From: Candidatus Gastranaerophilales bacterium
GTDB lineage: Bacteria; Cyanobacteriota; Vampirovibrionia; Gastranaerophilales; Gastranaerophilaceae
Direction of reading: 5' to 3'
NCBI GenBank assembly: GCA_028693235.1
Contig: JAQUVW010000002.1
Coordinates: forward strand, 124,001-188,000
DNA: 64,000 bases
Position 1 is the stretch's first letter. Each line of letters starts with the position of its first letter. The notes under the pieces were generated by a model. It worked only from the letters and a program-made list of their open reading frames with translations. It was not told the origin of the DNA and made no database searches. Shown here piece by piece: positions 18,712-27,677 of the stretch. A program made the translations under genes and the position numbers.

Positions 18712-19248
18712 TTAAAATCTCATTTGGTATAATTCGTTGTAGGCATTAATCATTTTGTTCCTGACTTGGATTGCCATTTGCATATTCAAACTGGCTTTTT
18801 CGCTTGCTATCATTACATCGTGGACACTTATATTTCCGCCAGAAGCAAGAGTTTCAACAGCTTTATTTGCTTCAACTTGGGTGTTATTTATGGAGTTCAA
18901 ACTGTTACTAAAAGCGTTAGAAATGCTACCGGCTGTATTTTGAACCAGTGAACTTTCTTTTGCGGAAGCGACTTTTAAATGAGGATTGTCAGAATTTTGG
19001 TTAGCATTAAATTGCATAGCGTTAGCGTTGACATCCATTGTTATTCCCATATTGATAGGTTCAGGTTTTTGGTTTGGGTGTTCGATGGCAGAGATTTGAT
19101 TGTCCAAAATATTTTGAAAATCATTAACCGAATCGTTTGAACCATTTATATTTGTTTTGCCCAAACTGTTTTCAAGAATTTTATTATAATTTGAAATTGG
19201 AGTATAATTCATTCCGAACTTACCTATACCTCCTATTGCATCACTCAT
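18712..19248 (-). CDS. fliE: Flagellar hook-basal body protein FliE
   Basis: FliE links the MS ring to the rod. The C-terminal 80 residues match the family (VSVHDVMIA-type text, here ISVHDVMIASEKASLNMQMA, then RNKMINAYNELYQMRF). With 178 residues it is longer than the usual 100-110, the surplus being an Asn-rich N-terminal extension. It lies between flgC and fliF as in many flagellar operons. Confidence 0.93.
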   Translation of the reverse strand: MSDAIGGIGKFGMNYTPISNYNKILENSLGKTNINGSNDSVNDFQNILDNQISAIEHPNQKPEPINMGITMDVNANAMQFNANQNSDNPHLKVASAKESSLVQNTAGSISNAFSNSLNSINNTQVEANKAVETLASGGNISVHDVMIASEKASLNMQMAIQVRNKMINAYNELYQMRF

Positions 19249-19282
19249 GATAAAAATGTTACCTCATTGTCTTGTTTAAACA

Positions 19283-19789
19283 TTATATTTTCATTGCAGC
19301 TGAAATCATAGATTTTGTTGTTTCAGCGGCTGCAGCATTAGCCTCGTAAGCTCTTGAGGCTCCTACCATGTTGACCATTTCCTCAACCACATTTACATTT
19401 GGTAAAGTCACGTACCCGTCAGCGTTTGCGTCAGGGTGAGAGGGGTCATATACGACTTTGTAAGGGTCTTTGCTTTCAGCTATAGAAGCTACTTGAACGC
19501 CTTGAGAGAGTTTTTTTTCGTCAAAAAACACACCGCCTCTTAAAACCATGGAGTTTTCACTGGGGCTGAAAACAGCTTGATGAGCACCATTTGGAAAAGC
19601 AGGGGCATTATCTTCAAGTTTATCCATATAAACAGCTCTGAAAGTAACGTCTTTTTTTGCATAAACACCGGGTGTTCCATCAGGTTTTCTTGTTGTGTTT
19701 ATGTTTGCAATGTTGCTGGAAATTGTATCCAGTTTAATTCTTTGAGCGTTCATGCCGGAGGCAGAAACATCAAAAACATCAAAACTCAT
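19283..19789 (-). CDS. flgC: Flagellar rod protein FlgC
   Basis: A proximal rod protein. It starts FDVFDVSASGMNAQRIKLDTI with the rod/hook N-terminal pattern and SNIANINTT, and ends with VEEMVNMVGASRAYEANAAA, the typical C-terminal coiled coil. Length 168 is slightly above normal. The start is two bases after the flgB stop. Confidence 0.96.
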   Translation of the reverse strand: MSFDVFDVSASGMNAQRIKLDTISSNIANINTTRKPDGTPGVYAKKDVTFRAVYMDKLEDNAPAFPNGAHQAVFSPSENSMVLRGGVFFDEKKLSQGVQVASIAESKDPYKVVYDPSHPDANADGYVTLPNVNVVEEMVNMVGASRAYEANAAAAETTKSMISAAMKI

Positions 19790-19791
19790 TA

Positions 19792-20268
19792 TTAATTACC
19801 TCCTCCTTTAATTACTGTCCCCAAACCGGAAAGCATTTTACCTTCGAGTTGGGCGAGAATGCCATATTGAGTGCCGGCTTTTGCCATATCCATCATTTCT
19901 GTTTCAATATCAACGTTGTTGTCGGTTTCAGGATTATATTTGGAAAAATCTCTGATGACTTCAGGTTTATAGGCTTCAAATGAGTTTTTATTTAATAAAG
20001 CCATTTGTTGGGCATCAGGTTTTGTGACAATATCAAGAGAGGTTGCGTTGTAGGATAGAGCGGCACTATTTCTGCGTTTAATATCTTCTTTTGAAGTTTC
20101 TTCGCTTAAGATATTTCTCAATTGGTCTTCAAAAGCTACAACTTTTCTTTGATAGCCAGGAGTCATAACGTTGGCGGTATTTGCAGCAATAGCTTTTTCT
20201 CTTTGCATAAGGCCGTCCATTGCCAATTTAGTTATTTCTATCGAGCGAGTGCTTCCGAGTTGTTCCAT
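19792..20268 (-). CDS. flgB: Flagellar rod protein FlgB
   Basis: The most proximal rod protein. Residues near the start, LAMDGLMQREKAIAANTANV and TPGYQRKVVAFED, are the FlgB signature, and NNVDIETEMMDMAKAGTQY forms the C-terminal helix. Its 158 residues fit the family. It is the first structural gene after the two-component pair, 12 bases from the kinase gene. Confidence 0.95.
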   Translation of the reverse strand: MEQLGSTRSIEITKLAMDGLMQREKAIAANTANVMTPGYQRKVVAFEDQLRNILSEETSKEDIKRRNSAALSYNATSLDIVTKPDAQQMALLNKNSFEAYKPEVIRDFSKYNPETDNNVDIETEMMDMAKAGTQYGILAQLEGKMLSGLGTVIKGGGN

Positions 20269-20280
20269 TTTTTCTCCAAT

Positions 20281-21546
20281 TTAAATTGTTGGGATTAAAA
20301 GTTCCCAGCTGGTTCCGTTTACATCTGATTTTAGAAGGTTTATGGTTCCGTATTGTTCTTTCATCATTGTTTGGCAGTTATATAGACCGAGCCCGCTACC
20401 AGTTATTTTGGTAGTAAACCCTTTTTCAAAAATTTTATCTTGTATTTCTTCCGGAATACCTTCTCCATTATCAGTGATGATAATTTGAGCCATATTATTT
20501 ATTTTTCCTTCAAAAGACACGGTAATTTTTCCGCCTTTTTGAAGAGCTTCGATAGCGTTATAAAGAACGTTTAAAAGAACGCTTTGAAACTTGACCTCAT
20601 CTATATGAATTCGTGCTTCTTCTTTAAAAATCGCATCTATTTTAATATTTTTTTCTTCCGCCTTAGCAGTTGATAGATTTATCGCTTCTTCTACTACGGG
20701 GATAAGTTTTTTTTCAACGAGGATTGGCTTTGCGTTGTATTTTAGTTCTTCAATGAATTGAGTAATAGAGTAGGTTGCGTTTTTAATATTTTTAGCTGAA
20801 TTTTGAATAGATTCTATAGTTTGACTGTCGCATGAAATTTTTTCAAATCTTTTTTCCATAATTTTTGTATAAAGGTCAATAATGGAGAGGTGATTTTTAA
20901 TTTCATGAGCAATAAATTTAGCATTGTCAGATGAATATTCGTATTTAAGCAGCTTCTTTTCAGATTTAGCCAAATCATCTTTTTCTGCTTGGTTAATTCT
21001 CATTTCTTCGTTTACAGAATTAAGGCAGCCGACAATTTTGTTGATGCTTACGTTTAAAAGTTCATTTTCACGTCTATCCGGAGCAAAGTTGGCTAAATAT
21101 TCATCTAGGGGAATATTTGCATTTTCGAAAATTGCTTTTGCAACATCACCAACACTTCTTGAGTTAAAAATGAGGCAAATTTGAGAAAAGTTTTGTAATT
21201 GAGAATCGGAATAATCCCAAACCAAAACAGCGGAATATCTGGGAGCCAAGACCAAAATAAACTCTATGTTTTCCCAGATTTTTTCTTTTTCGACGTTTAT
21301 TATTTTGTTGCTTGTTAAAGTATCATTAAAAGAATAAATTTTAGCGTTAGAAAACTCTAATCTTTTGATAGAAGCTTCCATGCCTTTGGTATCCAAAAGC
21401 CTGAAAGCAATGAATCCATCTTGAGAGGGAGCTTCTACAAGCGGTTCAACAATTGAGCGAAACAGACCGACGATGGTCTGTTTGCTGCATTCTTTAGAAG
21501 AACCGTTTAATATAAAAGATTTTAGAGTATTTTTTTGCTTTTTCAT
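20281..21546 (-). CDS. Soluble sensor histidine kinase at the head of the flagellar operon
   Basis: The C-terminal 220 residues form a kinase: H-box HEIKNHLS with phospho-acceptor H214, N-box NVLYNAIEALQKGG, G1 ITDNGEGIPEEI, F-box and GSGLGLYNC. The N-terminal 200 residues have no membrane helix and no domain I recognise, so the input is probably cytosolic. It sits one base downstream of a NarL-type regulator and 12 bases before flgB. A role in checking or timing flagellar assembly is inferred from position. Confidence 0.9.
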   Translation of the reverse strand: MKKQKNTLKSFILNGSSKECSKQTIVGLFRSIVEPLVEAPSQDGFIAFRLLDTKGMEASIKRLEFSNAKIYSFNDTLTSNKIINVEKEKIWENIEFILVLAPRYSAVLVWDYSDSQLQNFSQICLIFNSRSVGDVAKAIFENANIPLDEYLANFAPDRRENELLNVSINKIVGCLNSVNEEMRINQAEKDDLAKSEKKLLKYEYSSDNAKFIAHEIKNHLSIIDLYTKIMEKRFEKISCDSQTIESIQNSAKNIKNATYSITQFIEELKYNAKPILVEKKLIPVVEEAINLSTAKAEEKNIKIDAIFKEEARIHIDEVKFQSVLLNVLYNAIEALQKGGKITVSFEGKINNMAQIIITDNGEGIPEEIQDKIFEKGFTTKITGSGLGLYNCQTMMKEQYGTINLLKSDVNGTSWELLIPTI

Positions 21547-21547
21547 T

Positions 21548-22258
21548 TTATAAAGCGACTTTCAATTTTCTTTTGTTAGCAAAACCGTTATTTAAAGCGT
21601 AAAGTACGGCTTGCGTTCTATCATTTACTTGTAATTTTTGGAAAATATTATTTACGTGTGTTTTTACGGTTGTTTCACTGATAAATAATTGTTGAGCTAC
21701 GCCTTTGTAGGTTATACCTTGAGTTAGCAAGTCTAAAACTTCTTCTTCTCTTTGAGTTAAGTAAGACAAAAGATTTTCGCCGTCTTGAATATTTTCTGCT
21801 TCTTCTTTAAATGATTTTTGGAAATATTCAAAGAATTTGGAAGATAAAACTGCAGGTAAATAAACTTTACCTTGGTTTACTTCTTCAATAGCTCTGATTA
21901 ATTGAGCAGAAGCCATTGTTTTTAAGACATAACCTTTAGCACCTATTTTCATTGCACGGAAAATCAAATCAGGGTCATCATAAGCGGTAAGAGCAACAAC
22001 TTTTGTTTCCAGATTTAATTTTTCAATATCACAAATTGCTGTCAAACCATCTTTTTCAGGCATGTTGATGTCCATAAGAACGATATCCGGTTGATATTTT
22101 TTTACCAAGCTAATACCGATATTAGCGTTAGTTGCAGTTGCTATTACATCAAAATCACTTTCAAGATTAATAAGCTCTCTAATGCCTGATAAATGGTCAT
22201 AGTTGTCATCTATCAACACAATTTTTGCTTTTTTCTTGAACTCCACGCCTCTTCTCAT
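21548..22258 (-). CDS. NarL/FixJ-type response regulator
   Basis: Residues 11-130 are a receiver with acid pair D17/D18 and phospho-acceptor D63 in MDINMPEKDG. The C-terminus is a LuxR-type HTH: LTQREEEVLDLLTQG, then ISETTVKTHVNNIFQKL. GGGGGA lies seven bases before the ATG. With the adjoining kinase it makes a two-component pair that opens the flagellar operon, so it may control this operon or later flagellar genes. Confidence 0.93.
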   Translation of the reverse strand: MRRGVEFKKKAKIVLIDDNYDHLSGIRELINLESDFDVIATATNANIGISLVKKYQPDIVLMDINMPEKDGLTAICDIEKLNLETKVVALTAYDDPDLIFRAMKIGAKGYVLKTMASAQLIRAIEEVNQGKVYLPAVLSSKFFEYFQKSFKEEAENIQDGENLLSYLTQREEEVLDLLTQGITYKGVAQQLFISETTVKTHVNNIFQKLQVNDRTQAVLYALNNGFANKRKLKVAL

Positions 22259-22570
22259 TTGTTTTCCCCCAAATCTTTTATTAAAATGTTTGTAAATACA
22301 TCGATTACACTATGCATATTACCCCTAAATGTATGAGGCTCTCATCAACTGAAAGGTCGATATTCAGGGGGTTGGGGGTGTATTTAAGGGTGTAGACCAC
22401 ATGGTCTAAAAAGTCTTGTAAAACCAGATGTGATAAGACTTTTCATCAAGTCAATATTCTACAACACATATTCTAGTCTGAATGAATTATGTTTGCTCTT
22501 GATGGAGGATTTTTTAAATAAAAATTTTACCACAAATGAAGTATTGCACAGAAAGCAAAAAACCGATAGA
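22259..22570. promoter_or_regulatory. Regulatory gap before the flagellar operon, with palindromes
   Basis: This 312-base gap holds no gene. It contains the perfect palindrome TAGACC-ACAT-GGTCTA (22393-22408), then AAAGTCTT (22410-22417) pairing with AAGACTTT (22435-22442). A G-rich stretch on the plus strand (GGGGG, GGGGG, GGG between 22367 and 22390) is unusual in this AT-rich sequence. The gap must hold the promoter of the leftward regulator-kinase-flagellar operon and the end of the CpaE-CpaF transcript. Confidence 0.5.
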
Positions 22571-23803
22571 TTATTCTTTAATTTGTTTTAATTTTTTCAG
22601 TTTGTTTAATGTTTTAGAGCGTTTTTCGGTTATGTCTGTAGAAAACGAGTCATAGGTATCGATATAGTTGTGTTTGTAAGTTTTTTCAAAGTAATTATCT
22701 GAGAAGCTTAATGACGAGCAAATATCAGAACTAAAGAATTTAGATTTCGCACCTGTTGAAATATGGTGAGCTTTGGTGCGAGTGGTTTTGCCAGAGCTTT
22801 CTTTCCAGATAAAAATGTCTTCTGACTTGATTGTTGATTTTGTTTCGTCAATTTCACTGATAGCAATAATTCTTTCTTGCTCGTCTGCTGTTTTTGCTAC
22901 TTGCACAACTATGTCTATTGAAGATGAGATTAAAGTGTCTGTGTTTTCTTTAGACATGTTTGGGTGGTTAAGCAAAATTAAACTTTGAACAGAAGATAAA
23001 AAACTATTGCAAGATTTTGTTGAAAAGCTTGTTACGAAACCGTTATAGCCTTGATTAATATATTCAAAAACGGTTATTAATTCGTTTATTTCACAATTAG
23101 AAATAGCAAAGCGGTCAAAATTTAACTTCAAAGCTTTTTTGATAGTTTTTTGTATGTTTCCGTGGTGTTTTATTAGGTTTACAATCTTTTCTGTTTTAGG
23201 TTTCAGTTCTGGAATAGCCTCAAGAGTAATCAAACTGTTTTCTTTGTTTGATAGATTTAAAATAAAGTTCAAAACACTTGTTTTGTCGACGTTTGCGTCA
23301 CCCGTTATGAAGATATTGAGCTTGTTTTTCAAGCATTCTTTGAGGAACAATATCATTTCATTGCTAATTGCTTTTTCTTTTATAAAATCAGTCTTTTTTT
23401 TGTTTATGGAATTATTTTTTTTAATAGACAAAAAAGCCCCGTTTTCAATGAGAGGTGGGATTATTGCGTCAACTTTGACTCCGTTAGACAGGATAAGACT
23501 AAAAGTTGGGTTTTGGGCATTGATAATTTTGTCAAATTTATTAGCAATAGCGTTAATTTCTTTTAAAATGCTTTCGTCTGTCGGAAAAAACAAATCAGTT
23601 TCAACAGGTAGATTGTTCTTTTCGCAATATATTTTATCTACGCCATAAATGGTAATGGAGTCGATATCGTTGTGCATTTCAAAATAGTTTAAAAGGTCAA
23701 TTTTGGCAGGTTCAACAGACTCAATAGGTTTTTGAATAATAAAAGAGTCTTCTTCTTTTGGTTGATTATTTTTTTTATTTAACAATCTGCTTTTTAGTGA
23801 CAT
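22571..23803 (-). CDS. CpaF/TadA-like secretion ATPase with degenerate active site
   Basis: The overall order matches CpaF: an N-terminal globular part, VDAIIPPLIENGAFLSIKK (the usual SIRK/SIRR segment), a P-loop, and a Walker B region followed by EYINQGYNGFVTSF, where CpaF has MNTGHDGSLSTIHANS. Key residues are lost. The P-loop reads GDANVDKTS at 168-176, with Asp in place of the last Gly. The Walker B GEVRG is replaced by SNCEI, so the catalytic Glu position is N236. It may still bind but is unlikely to hydrolyse ATP normally. It follows the CpaE gene by two bases. No pilin, secretin or TadB/TadC gene is nearby. Confidence 0.75.
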   Translation of the reverse strand: MSLKSRLLNKKNNQPKEEDSFIIQKPIESVEPAKIDLLNYFEMHNDIDSITIYGVDKIYCEKNNLPVETDLFFPTDESILKEINAIANKFDKIINAQNPTFSLILSNGVKVDAIIPPLIENGAFLSIKKNNSINKKKTDFIKEKAISNEMILFLKECLKNKLNIFITGDANVDKTSVLNFILNLSNKENSLITLEAIPELKPKTEKIVNLIKHHGNIQKTIKKALKLNFDRFAISNCEINELITVFEYINQGYNGFVTSFSTKSCNSFLSSVQSLILLNHPNMSKENTDTLISSSIDIVVQVAKTADEQERIIAISEIDETKSTIKSEDIFIWKESSGKTTRTKAHHISTGAKSKFFSSDICSSLSFSDNYFEKTYKHNYIDTYDSFSTDITEKRSKTLNKLKKLKQIKE

Positions 23804-23805
23804 AG

Positions 23806-24936
23806 TTATTCTCTGTTAATTAATTCTCGGGCTAAATCTTGATAATTTTGAGTAATATTAGAGGTTGGATTTAACTCTTGTAAAGTTAAACCTTTGTTAA
23901 TAGATTCAATCACGACGAAGTAGTTGTTAGGTATTTTCCAAAAAATATCTTTGTTTAAAACAGCAGTAATATCTTCGATTTTATAGTTTTCGGTGTTGAT
24001 ATATCTGTTCAAGACAAGTTTGAGCTTGTCATTTTTATAGCCGAGTTTGTCAATAATATCGAGGCATCTTTTGCAGTTTCTAAGGGTTGGCAAATTAGCG
24101 GCAGTGATGAACAAAATCAAATCAGACTCATTAAAAACAGTTGTAGTTTTTGTATCCAATACAGAATTATTGTCAACAACCACGTAAGAAAAAGATTCTT
24201 TTAATTTTTTGATTAAGTTGGCGAATTGTTGAGGTGAAGGTTCATCCGAGGGTTCTCTGTAGGGAGAATCCGCAAGGATAAAAAGATTAGAATCTTTATA
24301 CTGTTCCAAAGTGCCTAAGAAAAAGTCTTTATTAGCTTTATCTAAATTGTCAATAACATATTTAATGTCATAATTCGGGTTAATATCTAAAAATGCAGTT
24401 ATATCGCCAAGGTGCATGTTTAAATCAACAAGTACAACTTTTTCCTTCGAAATATCAGCTAATTCTTGAGCAAGATTTACCGCAACGGTTGTTTTTCCAA
24501 GTCCCCCTTTATTTGAGAAGGTTGAAATAACCTTGCTTGTTGAATATGGAGAGGCTTCTCCGAATAAGATAGATTTTGTATTTTTTATTATTTTAATAAA
24601 TTCTTCTTTGATTATCGGTTTTGCAAGAAATTCTTTAGCCCCGGTTCTCAAGGCATCAACAATGAAATTTGTTGAAAGATTGTAAGAAATCAATACAAAT
24701 TTGCATTGATTATTTTTTTCAATAACCTGTTTTATAAAATCCAAAGACGGTTTTGTATTTTCCGAAATATCAATCACGACAATAGTTGGTGTCGCCGTCT
24801 TGTCGAGATTGCCAACTTGTTCGAAAGAGTCAAAAGTCGAAATATCGCTGACAGAATCGATTTCTTTCAAATAGTTTTCAATAAGCGTTTTAGAGACTTC
24901 TTCTTTGTCTATAACTATAATATTAATTTTATTCAT
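23806..24936 (-). CDS. CpaE-like protein: receiver plus MinD/ParA ATPase
   Basis: Residues 1-125 form a receiver-like domain with D56 and the conserved AKP (K106). Residues 134-376 form a MinD/ParA ATPase with the deviant Walker A SNKGGLGKTT at 141-150 and VVLVDLNMHLGDITAFLDI, typical of CpaE/TadZ. Such proteins place Tad pili at a cell site, and relatives (FlhG, MinD) place flagella. Here the partner is a degenerate CpaF and the neighbours are flagellar, so polar placement of the flagellum is a plausible role. That is inference. Confidence 0.85.
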   Translation of the reverse strand: MNKINIIVIDKEEVSKTLIENYLKEIDSVSDISTFDSFEQVGNLDKTATPTIVVIDISENTKPSLDFIKQVIEKNNQCKFVLISYNLSTNFIVDALRTGAKEFLAKPIIKEEFIKIIKNTKSILFGEASPYSTSKVISTFSNKGGLGKTTVAVNLAQELADISKEKVVLVDLNMHLGDITAFLDINPNYDIKYVIDNLDKANKDFFLGTLEQYKDSNLFILADSPYREPSDEPSPQQFANLIKKLKESFSYVVVDNNSVLDTKTTTVFNESDLILFITAANLPTLRNCKRCLDIIDKLGYKNDKLKLVLNRYINTENYKIEDITAVLNKDIFWKIPNNYFVVIESINKGLTLQELNPTSNITQNYQDLARELINRE

Positions 24937-25066
24937 AAGTTTTATTTTACTATATGTATATCAATTTTACCAGTTTAAAATAATTTTTTGAATATCCTCT
25001 AAACGAAGCGTTTTAAAAACAGAAGCAAAAGCTATAATATCAGAGTACAATTAGGGTTTTTTGTAT

Positions 25067-26143
25067 ATGCAAAAAGTTTTGATAGAAGATTTAGTAGAAC
25101 AAAAAATTCTTCCGTTTAGTATTTTTAACGAGGCGGGAGAGAAGTTGTTTGCCTCAGGAGATGTTTTAACCCCGGGTAAACTTATGGAGTTGAAACAAAT
25201 TCCTGATATATATACAGATGTTGAAGATTATAAACAAAAATTGGCAGAGGCAAAGGAAGCCCCGAAACAGGAGGCTCTTGCTGACATGATAAATGAAAAT
25301 GGCGACAATCAATCTCAGGCTGTAACAGATGAAGACGAGCAAGAAGAAACAGAAAACGAAGAAGTCATTTATACTCTTGATGACGTTGATATCGGTAGCG
25401 TAAAAGGTGCTTTAAATAGGAAGGCAAAAATTGACCCAGAATTGCAACTTAAAATTAAGGCATTTCATGTTTATACGCAAAACTCAATAAAAACAAAAAA
25501 AGTTTCTGAATTAGCTCAAATGTACACGCATTTAAAGGACAGAATAATTTCTGATATTATAATGCATAGTGATGAGTTTAATTGTTATTCAGAGCTTAGA
25601 ATTATGGGTGATTATAAAGATTGCCACGCTTTGAATGTTGCCATTTTGAGTGGTTTTTTAGCATATAAAATGCAGGTTAAAGAAAGTATTTTGTCCGATG
25701 TGATTTTAGGAGCTTTAATGCATGATATCGGCAAGGTTAAAATTCCTGAATCTATTTTAGAACAACAAATTTTAACAGATAAAGAACAAAAAGTTATACA
25801 GACTCATACAAAAATCGGATATCAATTACTAAAAGAAGAGTTTAAAGTTTCAGAAAATATTGCCAGAGTTGCACTTGAGCACCACGAAAATAGTAACGGC
25901 TCAGGTTATCCATATGGCAAATCAGGTGATTTTATTAGTAAAGAAAGCTGTATTGTGTCTGTTTGCAACCATTTTGACAATTTGATATCAAATGTGACAA
26001 ACCAAAAAATACATAATTGTCACGAAGCATGCAAAATAATGTTAGAACTCGGCTCACGAAGATTTTCAGCAGATGCTTTATATACATTTATACACATGCT
26101 AAGCTATAATGACATAGATTATTTAGAGGAATTGTCAATTTAA
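25067..26143 (+). CDS. HD-GYP domain protein (c-di-GMP phosphodiesterase-like)
   Basis: The C-terminal half has HDIGKVKIP and HHENSNGSGYPYG, the HD and GYP motifs of c-di-GMP-hydrolysing proteins. The N-terminal part (LPFSIFNEAGEKLFASGDVL) resembles the small domain in front of many HD-GYP modules, followed by an acidic low-complexity linker near residues 75-100. I use the ATG at 25067; a TTG two codons upstream is possible, and TTAGGG precedes both. Divergent from cpaE and overlapping trmFO by one base (TAATG). Confidence 0.88.
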   Translation: MQKVLIEDLVEQKILPFSIFNEAGEKLFASGDVLTPGKLMELKQIPDIYTDVEDYKQKLAEAKEAPKQEALADMINENGDNQSQAVTDEDEQEETENEEVIYTLDDVDIGSVKGALNRKAKIDPELQLKIKAFHVYTQNSIKTKKVSELAQMYTHLKDRIISDIIMHSDEFNCYSELRIMGDYKDCHALNVAILSGFLAYKMQVKESILSDVILGALMHDIGKVKIPESILEQQILTDKEQKVIQTHTKIGYQLLKEEFKVSENIARVALEHHENSNGSGYPYGKSGDFISKESCIVSVCNHFDNLISNVTNQKIHNCHEACKIMLELGSRRFSADALYTFIHMLSYNDIDYLEELSI

Positions 26144-27462
26144 TGAAAGTAAAAGTTATCGGTGGGGGACTGGCTGGCTCAGAAGCTGCGTTGCAACTGG
26201 CTAAACAAGGTATAGAAGTTGATTTATATGAAATGCGACCTCTTTTTGAAACAGGGGCACACAAAACTAAAAAATTTGCTGAATTTGTTTGCTCAAATAG
26301 CCTTGGTGCGTTTGATGAAACCAATGCCTCCGGTCTATTGAAAGCCGAACTAAAAACCCTTGGTTCTTTTTTGATAAGAACGGCTTTTGAATATCAAGTT
26401 CCGGCAGGGGGTGCTCTTGCGATTGATAGAGAGGCTTTTTCTCAAGCGGTGACAAATATGATAGAGGAAAATCCAAATATCAATGTTATTAGGGAGAAAG
26501 TTACGGATATTGACGAAGAAGCTCCGACCATTATCGCCTCAGGACCTTTAACCTCGCTTGATTTGTCTGAAAAAATAAAAGAGTTTACAGGCGAAAATCA
26601 TCTTTATTTCTTTGACGCTATCGCTCCTATTGTTGAAAAAGATTCTATAAATTTCGATAAAGCATTTTATATGAACAGATATGGCAAAGGCGACGATGAT
26701 TACATCAACTGTCCTATGGATAAGGCTGAATATGAAAATTTTTATCAAATATTAACTACCGCAGAAAAAATAGAGCTAAAAGATTTTGAAAAAGATGCCA
26801 AGTTTTTTGAATCGTGCCTTCCTGTTGAAGTTTTGGCGTCAAGAGGGTTTGATACCTTGCGTTTTGGACCAATGAAGCCTATCGGACTTGTGGATGAAAG
26901 AACAAATAATGAAAATTATGCTGTAGTTCAACTTCGACAAGATGACAAAGCGGCAACTTTATATAATATAGTTGGCTTCCAAACTAACTTAAAATGGCCT
27001 GCTCAAAAAGAACTTATTCATTCTATTCCGGGGCTTGAAAACGCTAATATTGTTAAGTTTGGCGTAATGCACAGGAATACTTTTATAAATAGTCCAAAAG
27101 TTTTAAACCCGACTTTGCAAACAAGAAAAAATCCAAAAATATTTTTTGCAGGTCAAATAACAGGAACAGAGGGTTATACAGAGTCAATCGCTTCAGGTGT
27201 TTTAGCAGGTATAAATATGGCTCGATTTATTAAGAAGGAACCTTTAATTGAATTGCCTCAAGAAACAATTTTGGGTGCACTAACGCATTATATTTCATTT
27301 GACGGGCATAAATCTTTTCAGCCGATTAATTCTAATTGGGGAATTGTGGCAGAAATGCAGATGGATAGAAAAACTAAAAAGAATAAAAAGCTTAAAAATG
27401 AACTTTTATCAAAACGTTCTCTTGAAGTGTTGAAGAATTTTGTTGATGAAAAATTAAAATAG
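26143..27462 (+). CDS. trmFO: Folate-dependent tRNA m5U54 methyltransferase TrmFO
   Basis: TrmFO methylates U54 of the T loop using methylenetetrahydrofolate and FAD. The 439 residues open with the FAD-binding VIGGGLAGSEAALQLAKQG and continue with YEMRP and EFVCSNSLG, which are TrmFO marks and separate it from MnmG. QITGTEGYTESIASG occurs near residue 345. The ATG overlaps the HD-GYP stop codon by one base, so the two are translationally coupled. Confidence 0.96.
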   Translation: MKVKVIGGGLAGSEAALQLAKQGIEVDLYEMRPLFETGAHKTKKFAEFVCSNSLGAFDETNASGLLKAELKTLGSFLIRTAFEYQVPAGGALAIDREAFSQAVTNMIEENPNINVIREKVTDIDEEAPTIIASGPLTSLDLSEKIKEFTGENHLYFFDAIAPIVEKDSINFDKAFYMNRYGKGDDDYINCPMDKAEYENFYQILTTAEKIELKDFEKDAKFFESCLPVEVLASRGFDTLRFGPMKPIGLVDERTNNENYAVVQLRQDDKAATLYNIVGFQTNLKWPAQKELIHSIPGLENANIVKFGVMHRNTFINSPKVLNPTLQTRKNPKIFFAGQITGTEGYTESIASGVLAGINMARFIKKEPLIELPQETILGALTHYISFDGHKSFQPINSNWGIVAEMQMDRKTKKNKKLKNELLSKRSLEVLKNFVDEKLK

Positions 27463-27612
27463 ATTAGTTTTTTGATTTAATAAAGAGCTTTAAAATATTC
27501 AAGTAATCGAACCGTTCTTATCTATGATTATTGTTAAACTCAAGTCAAGAGTGCTTAACTTAAAATACCTAACCTTGCACAAACATAAGCTTTAAAGTTA
27601 ATTGTTATTTAA

Positions 27613-27640
27613 AAATGCCGAGCTGTTAAACTCGGCATTT
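27613..27640. terminator. Bidirectional terminator between trmFO and dnaK
   Basis: AAATGCCGAG (27613-27622) pairs perfectly with CTCGGCATTT (27631-27640) around an 8-base loop. It lies between two convergent genes with A and T runs on its flanks, so it can serve both. The 150 bases before it (27463-27612) hold no gene; GTTAAACTC and GAGT..TTAAC (27533-27559) form a weaker hairpin. Confidence 0.8.
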
Positions 27641-27644
27641 AATG

Positions 27645-27677
27645 TTTTCGTTGTGGCAAAGCCACGTTAAAAATCCG
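27645..27677 (-). repeat. Inverted copy of the head of the 109 bp repeat, abutting the dnaK stop
   Basis: From 27653 the text GTGGCAAAGCCACG-T-TAAAAATCCGC is the reverse complement, with one mismatch, of 29619-29644 on the other side of dnaK. The upstream GTTTTCG also matches with a two-base gap. It contains the palindrome GTGGC-AAA-GCCAC and ends exactly at the dnaK stop codon. Confidence 0.8.
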
